NCBI RefSeq assembly: GCF_963169125.1 | Contig: NC_084796.1 | Span: forward strand, 85,581,888-85,645,887 | Length of the DNA stretch: 64,000 nt | Reading direction: 5' to 3' | From: Humulus lupulus | Lineage: Eukaryota; Streptophyta; Magnoliopsida; Rosales; Cannabaceae | In this document: in pieces, positions 9,778 through 21,294 of the stretch | Numbering within the stretch: the stretch's first letter is position 1 | How the letters are laid out: every line of letters starts with the position of its first letter | Position numbers and translations under genes: made by a program | Notes under the pieces: model-generated | The model's input: the letters and a program-made list of their open reading frames with translations, nothing else | Databases searched by the model: none | What the model was told of the DNA's origin: nothing

Positions 9778-11160
9778 TTATTGATAGTACTTGCGTAGGT
9801 GTTCTCCATTCCAATAGTGAGGAATAAGATCTCCATTTAAGCGAGCAAGTTTATAAGTGCATGGATGGAGGACTTCTTCGATTTGGTACGGTCATTCCCA
9901 GTTAGGTCCGAGTACTCCAGCAGCTTGATCGCGGGTGTTAAGAAAAACTCTTCTAAGTACCGGATCTCCCACGTTAAATTTTCTTTCACGTACTTTAGAG
10001 GTGAAATACCGAGCGACCTTTTGCTGGTAAGCTGCTACTCTGAGTTGGGCTTGCTCGTACTTTTCGTCAACCAAATCCAAAGATTCCATTAATAAGTGGC
10101 TATTAGAGCCTTGGTCATATGTCATCCTCCGATGCGATGGTGGATCTAATTCAATAGGCAACATAGTTTCATATCCATAGGCCAAGGAGAATGGAGTATG
10201 GCCTGTTGCTGTTTGATGGGATGTTTTGTACGACCAGAGGACTTCAGGCAATTGTTCTGTCCATGCCCCCTTTGCTTCTTCAAGCCTTTTCTTTAGAGTA
10301 TCTTTTAGCATTTTATTGACAGCTTAGACTTTCCCGTTTCCCTGCGGGTGAGCAACTGAAGAAAAGCTTTTGATAATTCTATGCCGCTCACAAAAATCCG
10401 TGAACAAATCACTATCAAACTGCGTGCCATTGTCTGAGACAATTTTTCTTGGTAATCCATAGCGACACACTATATTTTTGACCACAAAGTCCAGCACTTT
10501 CTTGGTCATTATGGTTGCAAGTGGCTCAGCTTCGGCCCACTTTGTGAAGTAATAGACAGCCACCACGGCGTATTTGACGCCACCTTTTCCTATGGGCAAA
10601 GATCCGATGAGGTCTATTCCCCATACTGCGAATGGCCACAGACTTTGCATCTACTTTAGCTCATTAGGGGCTGCTCGCAGAATCTTTGAGAATCTCTGGC
10701 ACTTGTCGCATTTTCGAACAAATTCCATCAAGTCTTCATTCATTGTTGGCCAGAAGTATCCTTGCCTTAGGATATTTTTCGATAAACTCTGCCCCCCAGC
10801 GTGATATCCGCAGAAACCTTCATGGACCTCACGCATCAAATTTGTCGCCTTTTCCTTTGAGACACACCTTAGGAGTGGCATTGAGTATCCCCTTCGGTAC
10901 AGGATTCCATCGACCAGGATAAACCGAGCAGCTTGCCTCTGGAGGGTCCTTGCTTTGTTTTTGTCCATAGGCAACACTCCATGCACCAGGTACTCTATGA
11001 AAGATGCCATCCAAGTATTTACTGTCTGAATTACCAGTGAAGTTTCTTCTGCACTGATGCTTTCCGTGGGCAGTCGTTCAACGGGCACTATGTTCAGTGT
11101 GTCGACATCCTTCGCACTCGCTAGTTTGGCCAAGGCATCGGTGTTTAAGTTCTGGTCGTG
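9778..11160 (-). pseudogene. Tat-B integrase
   Basis: The HHCC zinc domain is intact in 11133-10651 (HEGFCGYHAGG ... CDKCQRF). The core follows with AVWGIDLIGSLPIG (first aspartate) and KIVSDNGTQFD (second aspartate). The codon for the catalytic glutamate, expected in VEAVNK, is a TAA stop near 10325-10330, so the core cannot be completed even though the sequence continues as AVNKMLKDTLKKRLEEAKG. The C-terminal domain runs to EHLRKYYQ and a TAA at 9778, with one more stop after GPNWE. Integrase would insert the cDNA; this copy is inactive. A second stop lies between LRAAPNELK and MQSLWP. Confidence 0.88.
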
Positions 11161-11640
11161 GGGTACTTACTGGAGAGTATAACTTTCAAACTGTGCCAAC
11201 AAATCTTTTGCTTTATTCAATTAAGCAACCATCTTCAGAACTCGAGCTTGATATTCTCCAGTAATTTGATTAACCACTAACTGGGAGTTACTATATATTT
11301 CAAGCGACTTTATGTTCATGTCTCTGGCTAATCGTAACCCGACGAGAAGTGCTTCATACTCTGCTTCGTTGTTGGACGCAGTGAAGTCGAATCTGATTGC
11401 ACAGTGGAATCAGTGTCCTTCAGGCATCACCAAAATCACTCTGGTTCCAACGCGGTTCTCATTAGAAGAATCGTTTGTGAACAACTTCCAAGAGGGAGTT
11501 TTTCTTTGAGGTTCAGGCTCTTCTGTCTGCTCACTGTTTGGAAGCCTAGTGAGCTCTGCGACGAAGTCGGCTAGAGCTTGTCCTTTTGCCGCTGCTCGTG
11601 GTAAGTAAGAGATTTCAAACTGCCCAAGTTCCACCGCTCA
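11161..11640 (-). pseudogene. Tat-B archaeal-type RNase H
   Basis: This is the second RNase H of the Tat lineage, between gypsy RNase H and integrase. Order on the minus strand is [44 protein letters not shown]. The first block normally reads VDGSSNE; here it is TNDSSNE, so the first catalytic aspartate is replaced. YSDSQ has become YSNSQ, a second loss. Stops follow VMPEGH, the KMVA block and SYTLQ. The segment leads into the linker with PVERLPTES and integrase. Confidence 0.78.
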
Positions 11641-13066
11641 TTTCAATAATCGTACTGCGGCTGCTGGCTTCTGCAGAATTTGTCGTAGAGGCTAGTCAGT
11701 TAAAACTGTGATTGGGTGAGCTTGGAAGTACGGCCGCAACTTTCTGGAGGCTAAAATCAAGCAATAGGCTAATTTTTCAATGGGCGGATACTGCAGCTAT
11801 GCCCCAATTAGTCTTTTACTTACATAGTACGCAGCTTTTTGCACATTTTCCTCCTCTCTTACTAGAACAGCACTGGCAGCATATTCTGTGATCGCCAAGT
11901 AGATGAACAGAGTTTCTTTTTCGACCGGCTTAGATAGAATCAGTGGCTGCGACATGTGAACTTTAAGGCTTGGAAAGCCTGTTCGCACTCCTCCGTATAT
12001 TCGAATTTCTTGTTGCCTCTAAGTAGATTAAAAAATGGGACGCATTTGTCGCTCGATTTGGAGATAAATCTACTTAGAGCATCAATCCTTCTGGTTAAAC
12101 TTTGAACATATTTGATCTTTGTTGGCGATTTCATATCGACCAGGGCCTTGATCATTTCGGGATTAGCTTCGATTCCTCGGGAGTTTACTATAAATCCCAA
12201 AAATTTCCCTGATCCAACTGCGAAGGAACACTTGAGGGGATTCAGCTTCATCTGATATTTATTCAAGACGTTGAAGCATTCTTGCAAGTCCCCTATGAGT
12301 TATTCTACCTTCTTCGACTTAACCAGCATGTCATCAACATATACTTCCATGCTTGTGTCGATCAACTCCTTGAACATGTGATTGACTAGTCGCTGGTAAG
12401 TCGCACCAACATTTTTCAAATCGAAGGGCATTACTTTGTAACAATAAAGCCCTGTATCGGTCTAAAAGCTAGTGTGATCCTCATCACTTGGGTGCATACT
12501 GATTTGGTTGTACCCAGAGTATGCATCCATAAATGATAGGATCTCGTGCCCTGAAGTGGCATCGACCAGCTGGTCGATCTTAACAATCTTTCGAGCAGGG
12601 CTTTATTAAGGTCTGTGAAATCCACGCATGTTCTCCATTTTCCATTCAGCTTGGGTACTAGTATGGGATTAGAGACCCACGATGGATAAAACACTACCCT
12701 GATGAATATGTTCTCCTTTAGCTTCTTGACTTCTTCCTTTAAAGCTTTCGATCTATCTTTGTTGAGCAGCCTTCTTTTCTGTTGTACTGGTGGAAAACTT
12801 TTGTCTATGTTCAGGACATGGCTGATGACGCCTGGATCTATTCCAACCATGTCTTTATGTGACCAGGCAAAGACTTCCTGGTTCTTCTTCAAAAATTCCA
12901 CCAGTTTTTGTTTTGTTGTTGTCTCTAAGTTTTTATTGACTTTCACAACCCTAGTCGAATCTAATTCATCGAGTTGGACCTCTTCGAGGTCCTCGATGGG
13001 TCCTACTTCTTCATCAAAATCCCCAAAGCCAGGATCCAAATCTTTATCCTCACTTTGGGCAACACC
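11641..13066 (-). pseudogene. Tat-B reverse transcriptase and gypsy RNase H
   Basis: 13039-12431 begins with an acidic linker, then KNQEVFAWSHKDMVGIDP, NPILVPKLNGKWRTCVDFTDLNKA. There a deletion removes the expected FPLP segment and shifts the frame (about 12595). IDQLVDATSGHEILSFMDA is readable in the next frame. The catalytic block EVYVDDMLVK is intact near 12330. 12287-11940 carries KLNPLKCSFAVGSGKFLGFIV and the thumb/connection; 11988-11797 begins the RNase H (TEYAASAVLVREEENVQKAAYYVSKRL). The enzyme would make cDNA in the particle; the breaks make it inactive. Confidence 0.88.
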
Positions 13067-13830
13067 TTATTTGGTGACGCAATCACCTGATTGGACTTGT
13101 ATTTCATTGGCCGTCTGCAACTCTTTTCTGGCGGCTTCCCTCGATCCATCTTTCTTCACCTTAGACATCGAGGAGTTGTAGCATTCCCATGTTTCTCGTT
13201 GGTTTCCCAATACGCATCCTACCACTACGTTAGTTGGGAATTTCATGGCAAGGTGCCAAACCGAGGTAACAACTCGCAGGTCAACCAGAATAGGCCTTCC
13301 AATTACAGCATTGTATGCGGAAGGACAATCAACTACTATGAAAGTAGTGAGTAATGTCCTGTTCATGGGCGCAGTTCCTGCTATAACTGGGAGCCTAATC
13401 GACCCTGTTGGCGCGAGCCCTTCGCCAAAAAAACCATATATGGTTTGGTTGCACGGCTCCAGGTCCTTGATAGACAACTTCATCCTCTCCACTAAAGATT
13501 TATACAAGATGTTAACTGAACTCCCTGTGTCAACTAACACCCTTTTAACCATCATGTTGGAAATCTAGACATCCACAACCAGCAAGTCTGAATGTGGGAA
13601 TCGTACATGCTGAGCATCATCTTCAGAGAAAGTTATTAACTCTTCCTCTGTTCGAGCTTTTTTAGGCGCTCGATCCTCCACACTCAACATCTTGATGTCC
13701 TGGTCGTGGCATAAGGTCCGAGCATACCGCTCCCTTGCCTTCCCACTATCTCCTACAAGGTGTGGGCCGCCATAGATGGTGAGTAACGTACCTTCCACAG
13801 GAGCTGGCTGTAAAGGTGGCGAGCGTTGGC
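13067..13830 (-). pseudogene. Tat-B aspartic protease
   Basis: The long open segment 13555-13067 starts with KRVLVDTGSSVNILYKSLVERM, the DTGS active site of a retropepsin-like protease. It continues with GFFGEGLAPTGSIRLPV and VDCPSAYNAVIGRPIL, the C-terminal ALIGRP-type block. The upstream part 13798-13565 (GGPHLVGDSGKARERYAR) is the conserved gag-protease linker also seen in Tat-C. One stop separates the two parts at about 13567. The site residues look competent. The protein would process Gag-Pol. Confidence 0.88.
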
Positions 13831-15992
13831 ATGCAGGCGCCTACTCGTTGCCTCCTTGAGCCTCTCGCTGAGATCCTCCTGCGGCTCGTACGTACCTCCT
13901 TAGGTGTCCCTGTCTGATAAGGAACTCAATCTCGTCCTTCAACTGGTTACACCCATTAGTTTCATGACCATAGTCGCTGTGAAAATGACAAAATTTTGTT
14001 GTATCTCTCTTAGAGATATCCTTCCTTATAGGTGCCGGTCGCTTATAAGGGACATTGGAGTTGGTCTCCGAGTAGACCTTCGCCCTGCTTTCAACAAGGG
14101 TCATATAATTGGTGAATCTTGGCTCATACCTATTGGCTTTGGGGCACTTATTTTCGGACGTTGATGGCTCATTGCTTGCCCTTTTTCCACCATTTTTACC
14201 ATTCCCGTTACCTTTGTCGTTGCCATTGGGTTTATCCGACCCGTTGGCGGCTTTGGCGGGATCTTCCTTTGGTCCCTTGTCCTTCACAGGTGATTTCCCC
14301 TTGTTGGCAATCACATCCTCGAGCTTGATGTATCGATCAACTCGATCAAGAAACTCCTGGGTACTCTTTACCCCATTCTTTCTTAGGTTGTTTCAGAGGG
14401 GAGAATGGCGCCTTACCCCAACAGTTAGGGCCATCATTTTTCCCTCGTCGCCCACTGTTTTAGCTGCAGCAGCTGCTCGCATAAAATGATGGACGTATTC
14501 CTTTAAGGGTTCTCCCTCCTTCTGACATATCTCGACCAGCTGGTTGGCCTCAGTGGGGTGTACACGACCAGCGTAGAATTGTCCATAAAATTCCTTCACA
14601 AACATTTCCCATGATACTATGCTAGCGGGGGGAATTTAAAGAACCACTCTTGTGCAGTGCCTGATAGGGTGGCTGGGAAGATCCTGTAGTGGGCATCGTT
14701 CGACACCTTCTGGATGTCCATCTGTATCTCAAACTTATTTACAAGAGATACTGGGTCCCCGTACTCATCAAAGTTCGGCAGTACTGGCATCTTGAACTTG
14801 TTGGGGGTTTCCGCTACTGCAATCCTCTGTATAAACGGAGTACCTCTCCTCCGATCATACTCGATGTGGGATGTCTGGCTCCCCACCAGCTGCTGGACAG
14901 CCTGATTCAGTGCATCAATTTGGGCCTTTACAGCATCTGAGATCGCTGGGGCGACCGGTGCTGGAGGAGCGTACTCATTGTGCCTCTCGCGCCAGTCATT
15001 GAGCAAGTCCCTCAGGTCATCTTCTCTGCGCCTTTGCTCGCTAGCGCCCAGCCGATCAAAGACGTTATGCTATCTTGGCTGCCCCCCAGTGTTTTGGCTC
15101 GTAGGCCTATTTTCTCTTGGTGGGGGGTTCCTATCTCCACCTCTTTCCTCATGCCCTTGTCCAGCATTCCTCCTGCCAGAATCGGCCTCATTATAGTCAT
15201 GGTTGTCCCTAAACTGCGACCGACTATAGCACGACCGGCTGGTCCCCCTGTTTCCTCCTCTAGCTGGCATCTCCCGAGCGTCAGGGGGAGGCCTGCTTTG
15301 GTTAGTGGGTCCCCATGCATTATTATGTCGTGGGGGTCCCCTGACCGGAGAGCCTGACTCGTTGTGCCTTCTGTTAGCAGAAGGACATTGCCCCTTGCTC
15401 GGTGGATTTGGCTCATCGACCACTAGGCGTCTAGGGCTTCAGGGAGGCTGCCCGGCCCTATTATGCCTCTGGCGCTGGGGATTGCCTCGACCAGCCTGAG
15501 AAGGTGGTTGTTGCTCAGGATCCTAAATTGGGATATCCTACTGAGCAACAGGTTGTTGCTCTGGCCTTTGAGGGCTTGCTAGCTAAAGCGGAGGACTCGG
15601 ATTTGGGGCCCATTATGGTGGTGCATTTGGTGGCTGATCCGGTTGAGAAGTCAATGCAGCTTGTCCCCGAGCCAACTGAATGGCTGCTTCTAAAGCAGTT
15701 GTGGCATCTCTCTGCCAGCGATCCATGTCTGCCTGCCGCTCATTCAGTTCCTGACGCTGACGCTCGATTTCTCTCTGTTGTAGCGCCAAGTTCTCCGCTG
15801 CATTCTCTTGATTGGCCCTCAGGTTGGCCAACTCGTCCTACACACACTCAGTGTTGTCCTCAATATTTCAAAATTCATTTCTTTCTCCTCAAAATCCAAG
15901 TGTGGCTCATTTTTAGCCACATTTGGAGGAGGAGGAGGTTGAGAGGATGCAACGCCAACAGTCTGCCCAGCTCTATTGGATGTCTTGGCCAT
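13831..15992 (-). pseudogene. Tat-B gag
   Basis: The ATG at 15992 (minus) opens MAKTSNRAGQTVGVASSQ soon after the primer-binding site. A frameshift near 15840 leads to a coiled-coil segment (LANLRANQENAAENLALQQ, 15831-15613), then a basic low-complexity part (about 15420-15010). The gag domain is in 15006-14617 (FPATLSGTAQEWFFKFPP) and 14605-14393 (KEGEPLKEYVHHFMRAAA). The nucleocapsid-like part at 14314-13841 has FCHFHSDYGHETNGC, the CxxH...GH...C arrangement typical of Tat gag. Breaks between these pieces mean no full Gag can be made. Gag would form the particle and bind RNA. Confidence 0.85.
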
Positions 15993-16020
15993 TTGATCTT
16001 CTTGAAGTTTCAGATTAATC

Positions 16021-16037
16021 TCTCAATGAAAGCACCA
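16021..16037 (-). other. Tat-B primer-binding site
   Basis: The minus strand reads TGGTGCTTTCATTGAGA, three bases inside the 5' LTR. TGG pairs with a tRNA CCA end. Tat-A has the same site with one difference at the same 3-base spacing, which supports the call. I did not assign the tRNA. Confidence 0.75.
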
Positions 16038-16040
16038 AAA

Positions 16041-16650
16041 TATTGACCCTCGATTTGGCCAACGACACGGAGTCAAATAAACGACAAAGAACAAGAGGAA
16101 ATCAAGAAGAGAATCAAATGGAAAGCAAATGACACAAGCGACTTATAATGGTTCGGCCCCAACTAGATGGTAATCACCTACGTCCATTTAGTGTTCTTAT
16201 TGATATTGACTCCTAATATTGTGATCAATGAACTAGGGTTCACGAGTTTCACAAGACTTGGGAGGATTACAATTTCGGTGGATAATCACACTATGCTCTT
16301 TTCTCTGAATACAAAGATTAAAAGTTCAAAAGTCCCTTCCTTGAGCCCCCTCCTTCTTATTTATAGGTTCAAGGGGGGTTACATGGGCCGATGGGCCTTA
16401 ATTACAATTAAAATCAGCGTATCAAGGTAATAAAAGGAAATATAATAAATGTAATTATTACAAGATTATGTATCCCATAGGAAGTAAATGAAAGTCTGCG
16501 ACCAAACTGGTCGCACCTAATTGCGAGACTTGACAAATCAATAATTATCTGGTCGATGGTCAAACAGGATCCCTTCACTCGAAACCGCCATGTGCCAGCC
16601 ACGTGCCATAAAATCTTGCCACGTCATCAGGAGCCATTTTTGGGTAAACA
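16041..16650 (-). repeat. Tat-B 5' LTR
   Basis: It is 610 bp and aligns end to end with 5064-5665. A TATAAATA box (minus, 16358-16365) is the probable promoter of Tat-B gag-pol transcription. The inner end reads TATT on the plus strand where the partner has TGTT. Confidence 0.93.
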
Positions 16651-16655
16651 CTTAT
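16651..16655. repeat. Right target-site duplication of Tat-B (CTTAT)
   Basis: It is identical to 5059-5063. Confidence 0.92.
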
Positions 16656-18063
16656 AATTAATTCAAATTTGAATTAAAAATCTTTTTAACTAATTATCAA
16701 ATATAATTAATTATTTGAATAAATATCAATCTTCTAAATTCACATCCAATTTGAACTTATCATATTACTATCTCCCATTCAAATAAAGATATTTAATTAA
16801 TTCTACCAATTAATTAAAACCAATATAAAATTCAAAATTAAATATTTAATTTATTATAATTTAAAAATTTATAATTAATTATTTAATATAATTTCAAAAA
16901 TTAATTTAATTATTTAATATAATTTTGAAAATTACATAATAATTAAATATTAATTAATTTTGTTAATTACAATTAATTTGTAATTAATTAATCACTATTA
17001 TCACATAATTGCATATTTGGCCCGAAGAATAAATTTCTTCTTAAATATGTCTTTCAACCATTTTCCCATTTATATCAACTATTGCCTTGAATAGTGTTGA
17101 TAGAGTCGTTGTGGGGACCTATGGACCTATAATTTCAAACTCCAATAAATTTGAGATTATTAATTAAACTCTTTATTTAAATAATCTTAATTTATTAATC
17201 TCATGATTACTCCACTATAAATATGAGACTGCACTCTTGTAATTATAGACATTTCATTTACTGAGTACTTTATAAAATAAAGCGTCAATTGATATAATCA
17301 TTACATATAAATTAACCCTCTAATAATGGTTCATAATTAATCGAGAATAAAATTACCGTTTTACCCTTTTAATTATATCTTGTTTCCTTAAGTACCATTG
17401 ACTTTACTAGTGAAGGTTAATTCATAAATAAATTATGAATTTGAGCTTAATAACCTTTCAGTCCCAAAAGTCAACCCTTAAGAGAACCATTATTCAATCT
17501 CTTACGAGAAGGTATAGATTCTATATATGTATACTATGTCCCCAGCCATTTACATTAATGAGTTCCCAAACAAAAGTTTCTAGCCTAATCATTCTGACAA
17601 ACCCTAACGAGTGAATCAAAGAACTCATATAACATAAATAGGAGTTCATAGTAACTTCAGGATTAAGATCTATTTGTATATGATCATCAGTTGATATATT
17701 TAATTAATACTTTGAAATGGTATTTAACTAAGTATTAATAAACATATATGGTCCAGTTCTATATATTCTCTAATATATAAAGTACCTCCACTAAAGTGTC
17801 CTACTACACTAGTGATCCGGATCTAGATCACATGTATTCATAATACTAGTGGACCGTACTTCCAGTAATTATTATAAAGATTCCATAACTTTATTTTACT
17901 GCGAACTATTCAAGTTCGTTTATCTCAAACACAATCCTCCTATACCAATACGTGTTTGAGATCACATATATGACCTTAGGAATTTTTCTGATATTTACAT
18001 AATATTATTTCTTAAAACAATGTCTACTACATATGCTTTCAGGGAACAATTCCCAACAAGACA

Positions 18064-18361
18064 TTCCCATTGTCGCGTACGATAGACGAATCTCCCCTGG
18101 GCTGAGTATAACTCAAATCATCATGGCGAGCTGGATATCCTCTTTGGGAGTTCAAATGATCACGTAGGTCGGAATGAAGGTTTTGTGCGAAGCTCAAGTG
18201 ATTCCTCAAGTCACTCTCATGCCTGCCTCCGTGTTGGCTCTCTGTCTCGTAGCATCCATTAGTGAAGCTTACAGCTCGTGGCTGGGATTGAGAACCTAGA
18301 TTATTAGCGCGAGGCAATGGGATATAGATGTCCTCTGAGGGGGGAGAGTTTCTCGTGCCAT
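18064..18361 (-). pseudogene. Tat-A gag, middle fragment
   Basis: This is a short open piece between two inserted LTRs. It reads IPLPRANNLGSQSQPRAV on the minus strand, then a run of repeated RNHL/RDHL words with Ser and His (SDLRNHLSFAQNL, SDLRDHLNSQRG), a low-complexity linker of gag. It joins the segment at 20394-21210 upstream and 4299 downstream. The last residues of the open frame belong to the LTR, not to gag. Confidence 0.65.
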
Positions 18362-20393
18362 TGTTAGGATTAATGCCCTAAAAGCATGTAAAGACATTTT
18401 ATTAGTTTTAAATAAGAGAACAATTTTATTATATTTGAATGTTATAATTATTATTTGAATTAATTCTATAATAATATCAAGAAAATTTCGTATTCATTCA
18501 TCAGAATATGATCTTGTATTAGTACAAGAGAATTAAGATCATAATAATGAATAAAATAGTCAGTAACATATTAATGTAAGGAATCTTTAATGAATGGTTA
18601 CTAGTACGATTTGTCAAGCATACGAGATGCAAGTAATCTAGATTCGGATTACTGATGTGGATAGACATCTTAGTAAATGTGTTGTATATAATAGAGATTA
18701 TATATGACAGGACCGATGAGAATTAACTATCTTTATAAACTTGTCGTTTGACGTAAAGATTAAATTTTTGTCATAATAGACGATCATTTGTAGATTAGTC
18801 TAAATCCTAAGTATTCATGAACTCATGTTTATGTTTATTGGATCTTTTGATTCACTCATTAAGGTCTCTTAGAATAATGAGGCTAATGACTTTTTTTTTG
18901 GAGATTCAATATCATGGATGGCTCGGAACATGAATTACAATATTGGAATTCATGCTTTCCTAACGGATCGAATATTGGTTCCCTTAAGGGTAGATTCTGG
19001 AACTGAATAGTTATTGAGCTCAAATCTATAATTAGATTATAGATTAATTATTCTCTAGTGAATTAATGGTACTTAAGGATCAAGAGGTAATTAGAAGGTT
19101 AAAATGGTAATTTTGACCAGCTCTAATTAACGAACCAATAATGGAGGACATAACTACATATATTGATTATATCAATGGACTACTAGAGAAAACTCTGTAA
19201 ATATAATTCTATAAATACTTAGAGTGCAATTCCAAATTTATAGTGGAGTATTCATGGAATTAATAAATAAGATTATTAGATTAAAGAGTTTAATTAATAA
19301 TCTGGTTTATTGGAACTTCGTATTATAGGACCGTGGTCCCCAGATCACCTCTGTCCTACACTGTCAAGGGTAAGGATGTCAAAAGAAAGATTTGTTAAGA
19401 GAAATGACTAAATTGTAAAGGAATTAATTTTCCAGGGTAGGGAAATAATTATTTGATAATTATGGGTAATTGATTAATTGTGAATTAATTAATTATTTAA
19501 CTATACAGTTTTTATTTTAAAAAACTATAGGTTAAAATTAATATTAATCTTGTTTGGATAAATATAAAGAGAGAAAATAATAAATATTTTATTTATAATA
19601 TGATATTTATTTGATTTAAAACTAATATTTTAAGATAAAGTGAATTTTAAATTAATTGATATTTATGTTGGAATAAATATCTTGTCTTAAAAGTTGATTA
19701 AATAAACAAATGAGAAAGTTAGTCAACCCTAATAGAGCTGGGCGACACACACCGTACAGTACAGTGTGTGGTGCCTAGCATCAGGGATTTTATCCCTGTG
19801 ATTTGAATTTTGAATTTCAAATAAATTTGTTCAATCAGTTATTTAATTATTCTTTTTAAATATGATTTAAATAGATAATTAAATGAAAATATCTAATTAG
19901 TTTTAATTTGAATTATATATTAATTAAATAAATATTATTTAATTAGATTAAATATCTTTATAAATCTTATAAACGTGATATTTAGATAATGGATAGATAA
20001 TCAGACTCTCTCTCTCTAATGCGATAGTTTTCTCTAAACCTGAAAACTATTCTAAACCTTCTTTTTGTCAAAACTCTCTAGATCTCATGTTTCGAGTACA
20101 TCTAGGGAGTCACTTAAATCAACCTTTTGAATCCTACATGCCCACACACGTCCTTGTATGTTTGAGGATTGGTCTGGAAGATCAGGGAGTGAGATCTCAA
20201 AACACTGGATAGGAAGATCATTGATTTATACAAAAAGACTCAAGGACACTTGATAGGCTACAAGAGGTAATCTCTGATCTATTTGTATGTGATTTAATAT
20301 TTATTTATGTATATGATCCTGGCTAGTATTAATATTTATTAAAATGGGTCCATATATTTTGCAGCGTACCTTTGATTTGATCATTTAATACCA
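18362..20393 (+). mobile_element. Angela-type copia solo LTR
   Basis: It begins TGTTAGGATTAATGCCC, the Angela/BARE-like LTR start, and runs about 2.03 kb to near TTTAATACCA. A TATAAATA box is at 19210-19217. No gag or pol is inside. Its first 470 bp match 22066-22532 in inverted orientation, and its layout parallels the LTR at 4300-18058. The left flank is GCCAT. I could not find a clean duplicate on the right, so the right end may be eroded by a few bases. It splits Tat-A gag. Confidence 0.72.
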
Positions 20394-21210
20394 AAAGTCA
20401 TCCCCTCGAGCTGGAGCATTCCTCTGTGGGCGAGGTGGCGTTGGATGTCGAATTGGTGACAGAGGATGTCTTATTGGTGAAGCTATCCTTGTTTCATTAG
20501 GTGCACTAGATTAGCTCGCCCTTGGTCTATTCCAACTTCCCTAGTTTGAGGCAGGGCCAGTTCATTTCTCCATGTTGGAGGTTCTGCCGTGGCGCTAATG
20601 GATTTACTAGGATGTCTCGACTCCTCAAATCGGCCCTAGATCGCCCTATTTGCCCAGGCTGGTTTCTAGGAGTGTGAGTTGACTGATCGTTCCTGTGAGG
20701 GCTGGTAGGTTGAGCATTCCGTGGGATCCGTTCATAAGGTACAAAACTCGGGGTTACAGTCCGAATATACCAGCTGACATGAGGTCGATGATTCCTATGA
20801 GTATTAGCAGGTTGAGTATTTCATTAGATCCACTCAGAAGGTATGGAGCTCTAAGTCCCAGTTTTGATAGAGCGATTAAGATTGGTTCGATTATTCCTAT
20901 GGGACATATGGGACCCACTTTGCCTCCTTCCGATGTTAACATCAGTTGCAGGATGGGGTAATCGAGCCAATATATCCTCAATCTGCTTTTTAGCCTGGGC
21001 AAGATGGCTCCTTAACTGGGAATTTTCCACCTCGATGGCTGTCAGGTATTCCAAATGAGGATTTGGTGGGTGTGAGGCTGAGCTCCCAGCATCATCTTGG
21101 TCCACATGTTGTTTTCTAGGACGACCTTGAGCAGTTGAGCCTTCTCCAGTGGGGATGGCCGCACAGTGAACTTCCTGATCATTAGGTTGTACCGTCTCAT
21201 TCTCATGCAT
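20394..21210 (-). pseudogene. Tat-A gag, N-terminal part
   Basis: The ATG at 21210 (minus) is 63 bases inside the primer-binding site and opens MHENETVQPNDQEVH. A short helical segment follows (YLTAIEVENSQLRSHLAQAKKQIEDILARL, about residues 55-85), resembling the coiled coil of Tat-B gag. The frame is then lost near 20850. The downstream half contains two imperfect repeats of about 110 bp (around 20706-20815 and 20810-20910), each with GGTTGAG followed by a GATCC box. Confidence 0.6.
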
Positions 21211-21273
21211 AGATCAGGTGACCACCAAGGTGAATGTTAGGTGAAGCTTGCGTGGGGAATTAAGCCTAATGTG

Positions 21274-21291
21274 CTCTCAACGAAAGCACCA
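21274..21291 (-). other. Tat-A primer-binding site
   Basis: The minus strand reads TGGTGCTTTCGTTGAGAG, three bases inside the 5' LTR. It is the same site as in Tat-B with one change (A to G). Confidence 0.75.
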
Positions 21292-21294
21292 ATC

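Larger units (their letters stand above)
5064..16650 (-). mobile_element. Tat-B: complete Ty3/gypsy Tat-type retrotransposon
   Basis: This is the only element in the window with both LTRs, a target duplication, primer-binding site and polypurine tract. Minus-strand order is 5' LTR (16650-16041), gag (15992 to about 13830), protease, reverse transcriptase, gypsy RNase H, archaeal-type RNase H, integrase (ending 9778), a 4.1-kb tail holding an opposite-strand gene, and 3' LTR (5665-5064). Its length of 11.6 kb fits the Tat group. The LTRs differ at about 34 of 600 positions by eye plus one 8-bp indel, so the insertion is not recent. Stops and frameshifts in gag, RT and integrase make it non-autonomous. 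It is inserted in an Angela-type LTR that sits in Tat-A. Confidence 0.93.
4300..18058 (-). mobile_element. Angela-type copia solo LTR, split by Tat-B
   Basis: Two blocks, 4300-5063 and 16656-18058, make one LTR of about 2.17 kb once Tat-B is removed. On the minus strand it starts TGTTGGGAATTGTTCCC and ends CGTTCCTAACA, and nothing between resembles gag or pol, so it is a solo LTR. Flanks GGACA (4295-4299) and AGACA (18059-18063) agree at 4 of 5 bases, as expected for an aged target duplication in Tat-A gag. The start resembles what I recall of Angela/BARE-1 LTRs. It is related in sequence to the LTRs at 18362-20393 and 23505-25129, for example in the GATTCACTC(G/A)TTA(G/A)GGT block near the middle. 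Confidence 0.8.

Noticed and set aside
14109..14489. Plus-strand 126-codon open frame with hydrophobic stretches
   Set aside because: It is complementary to Tat-B gag; the minus strand holds the recognisable zinc-knuckle and gag motifs.
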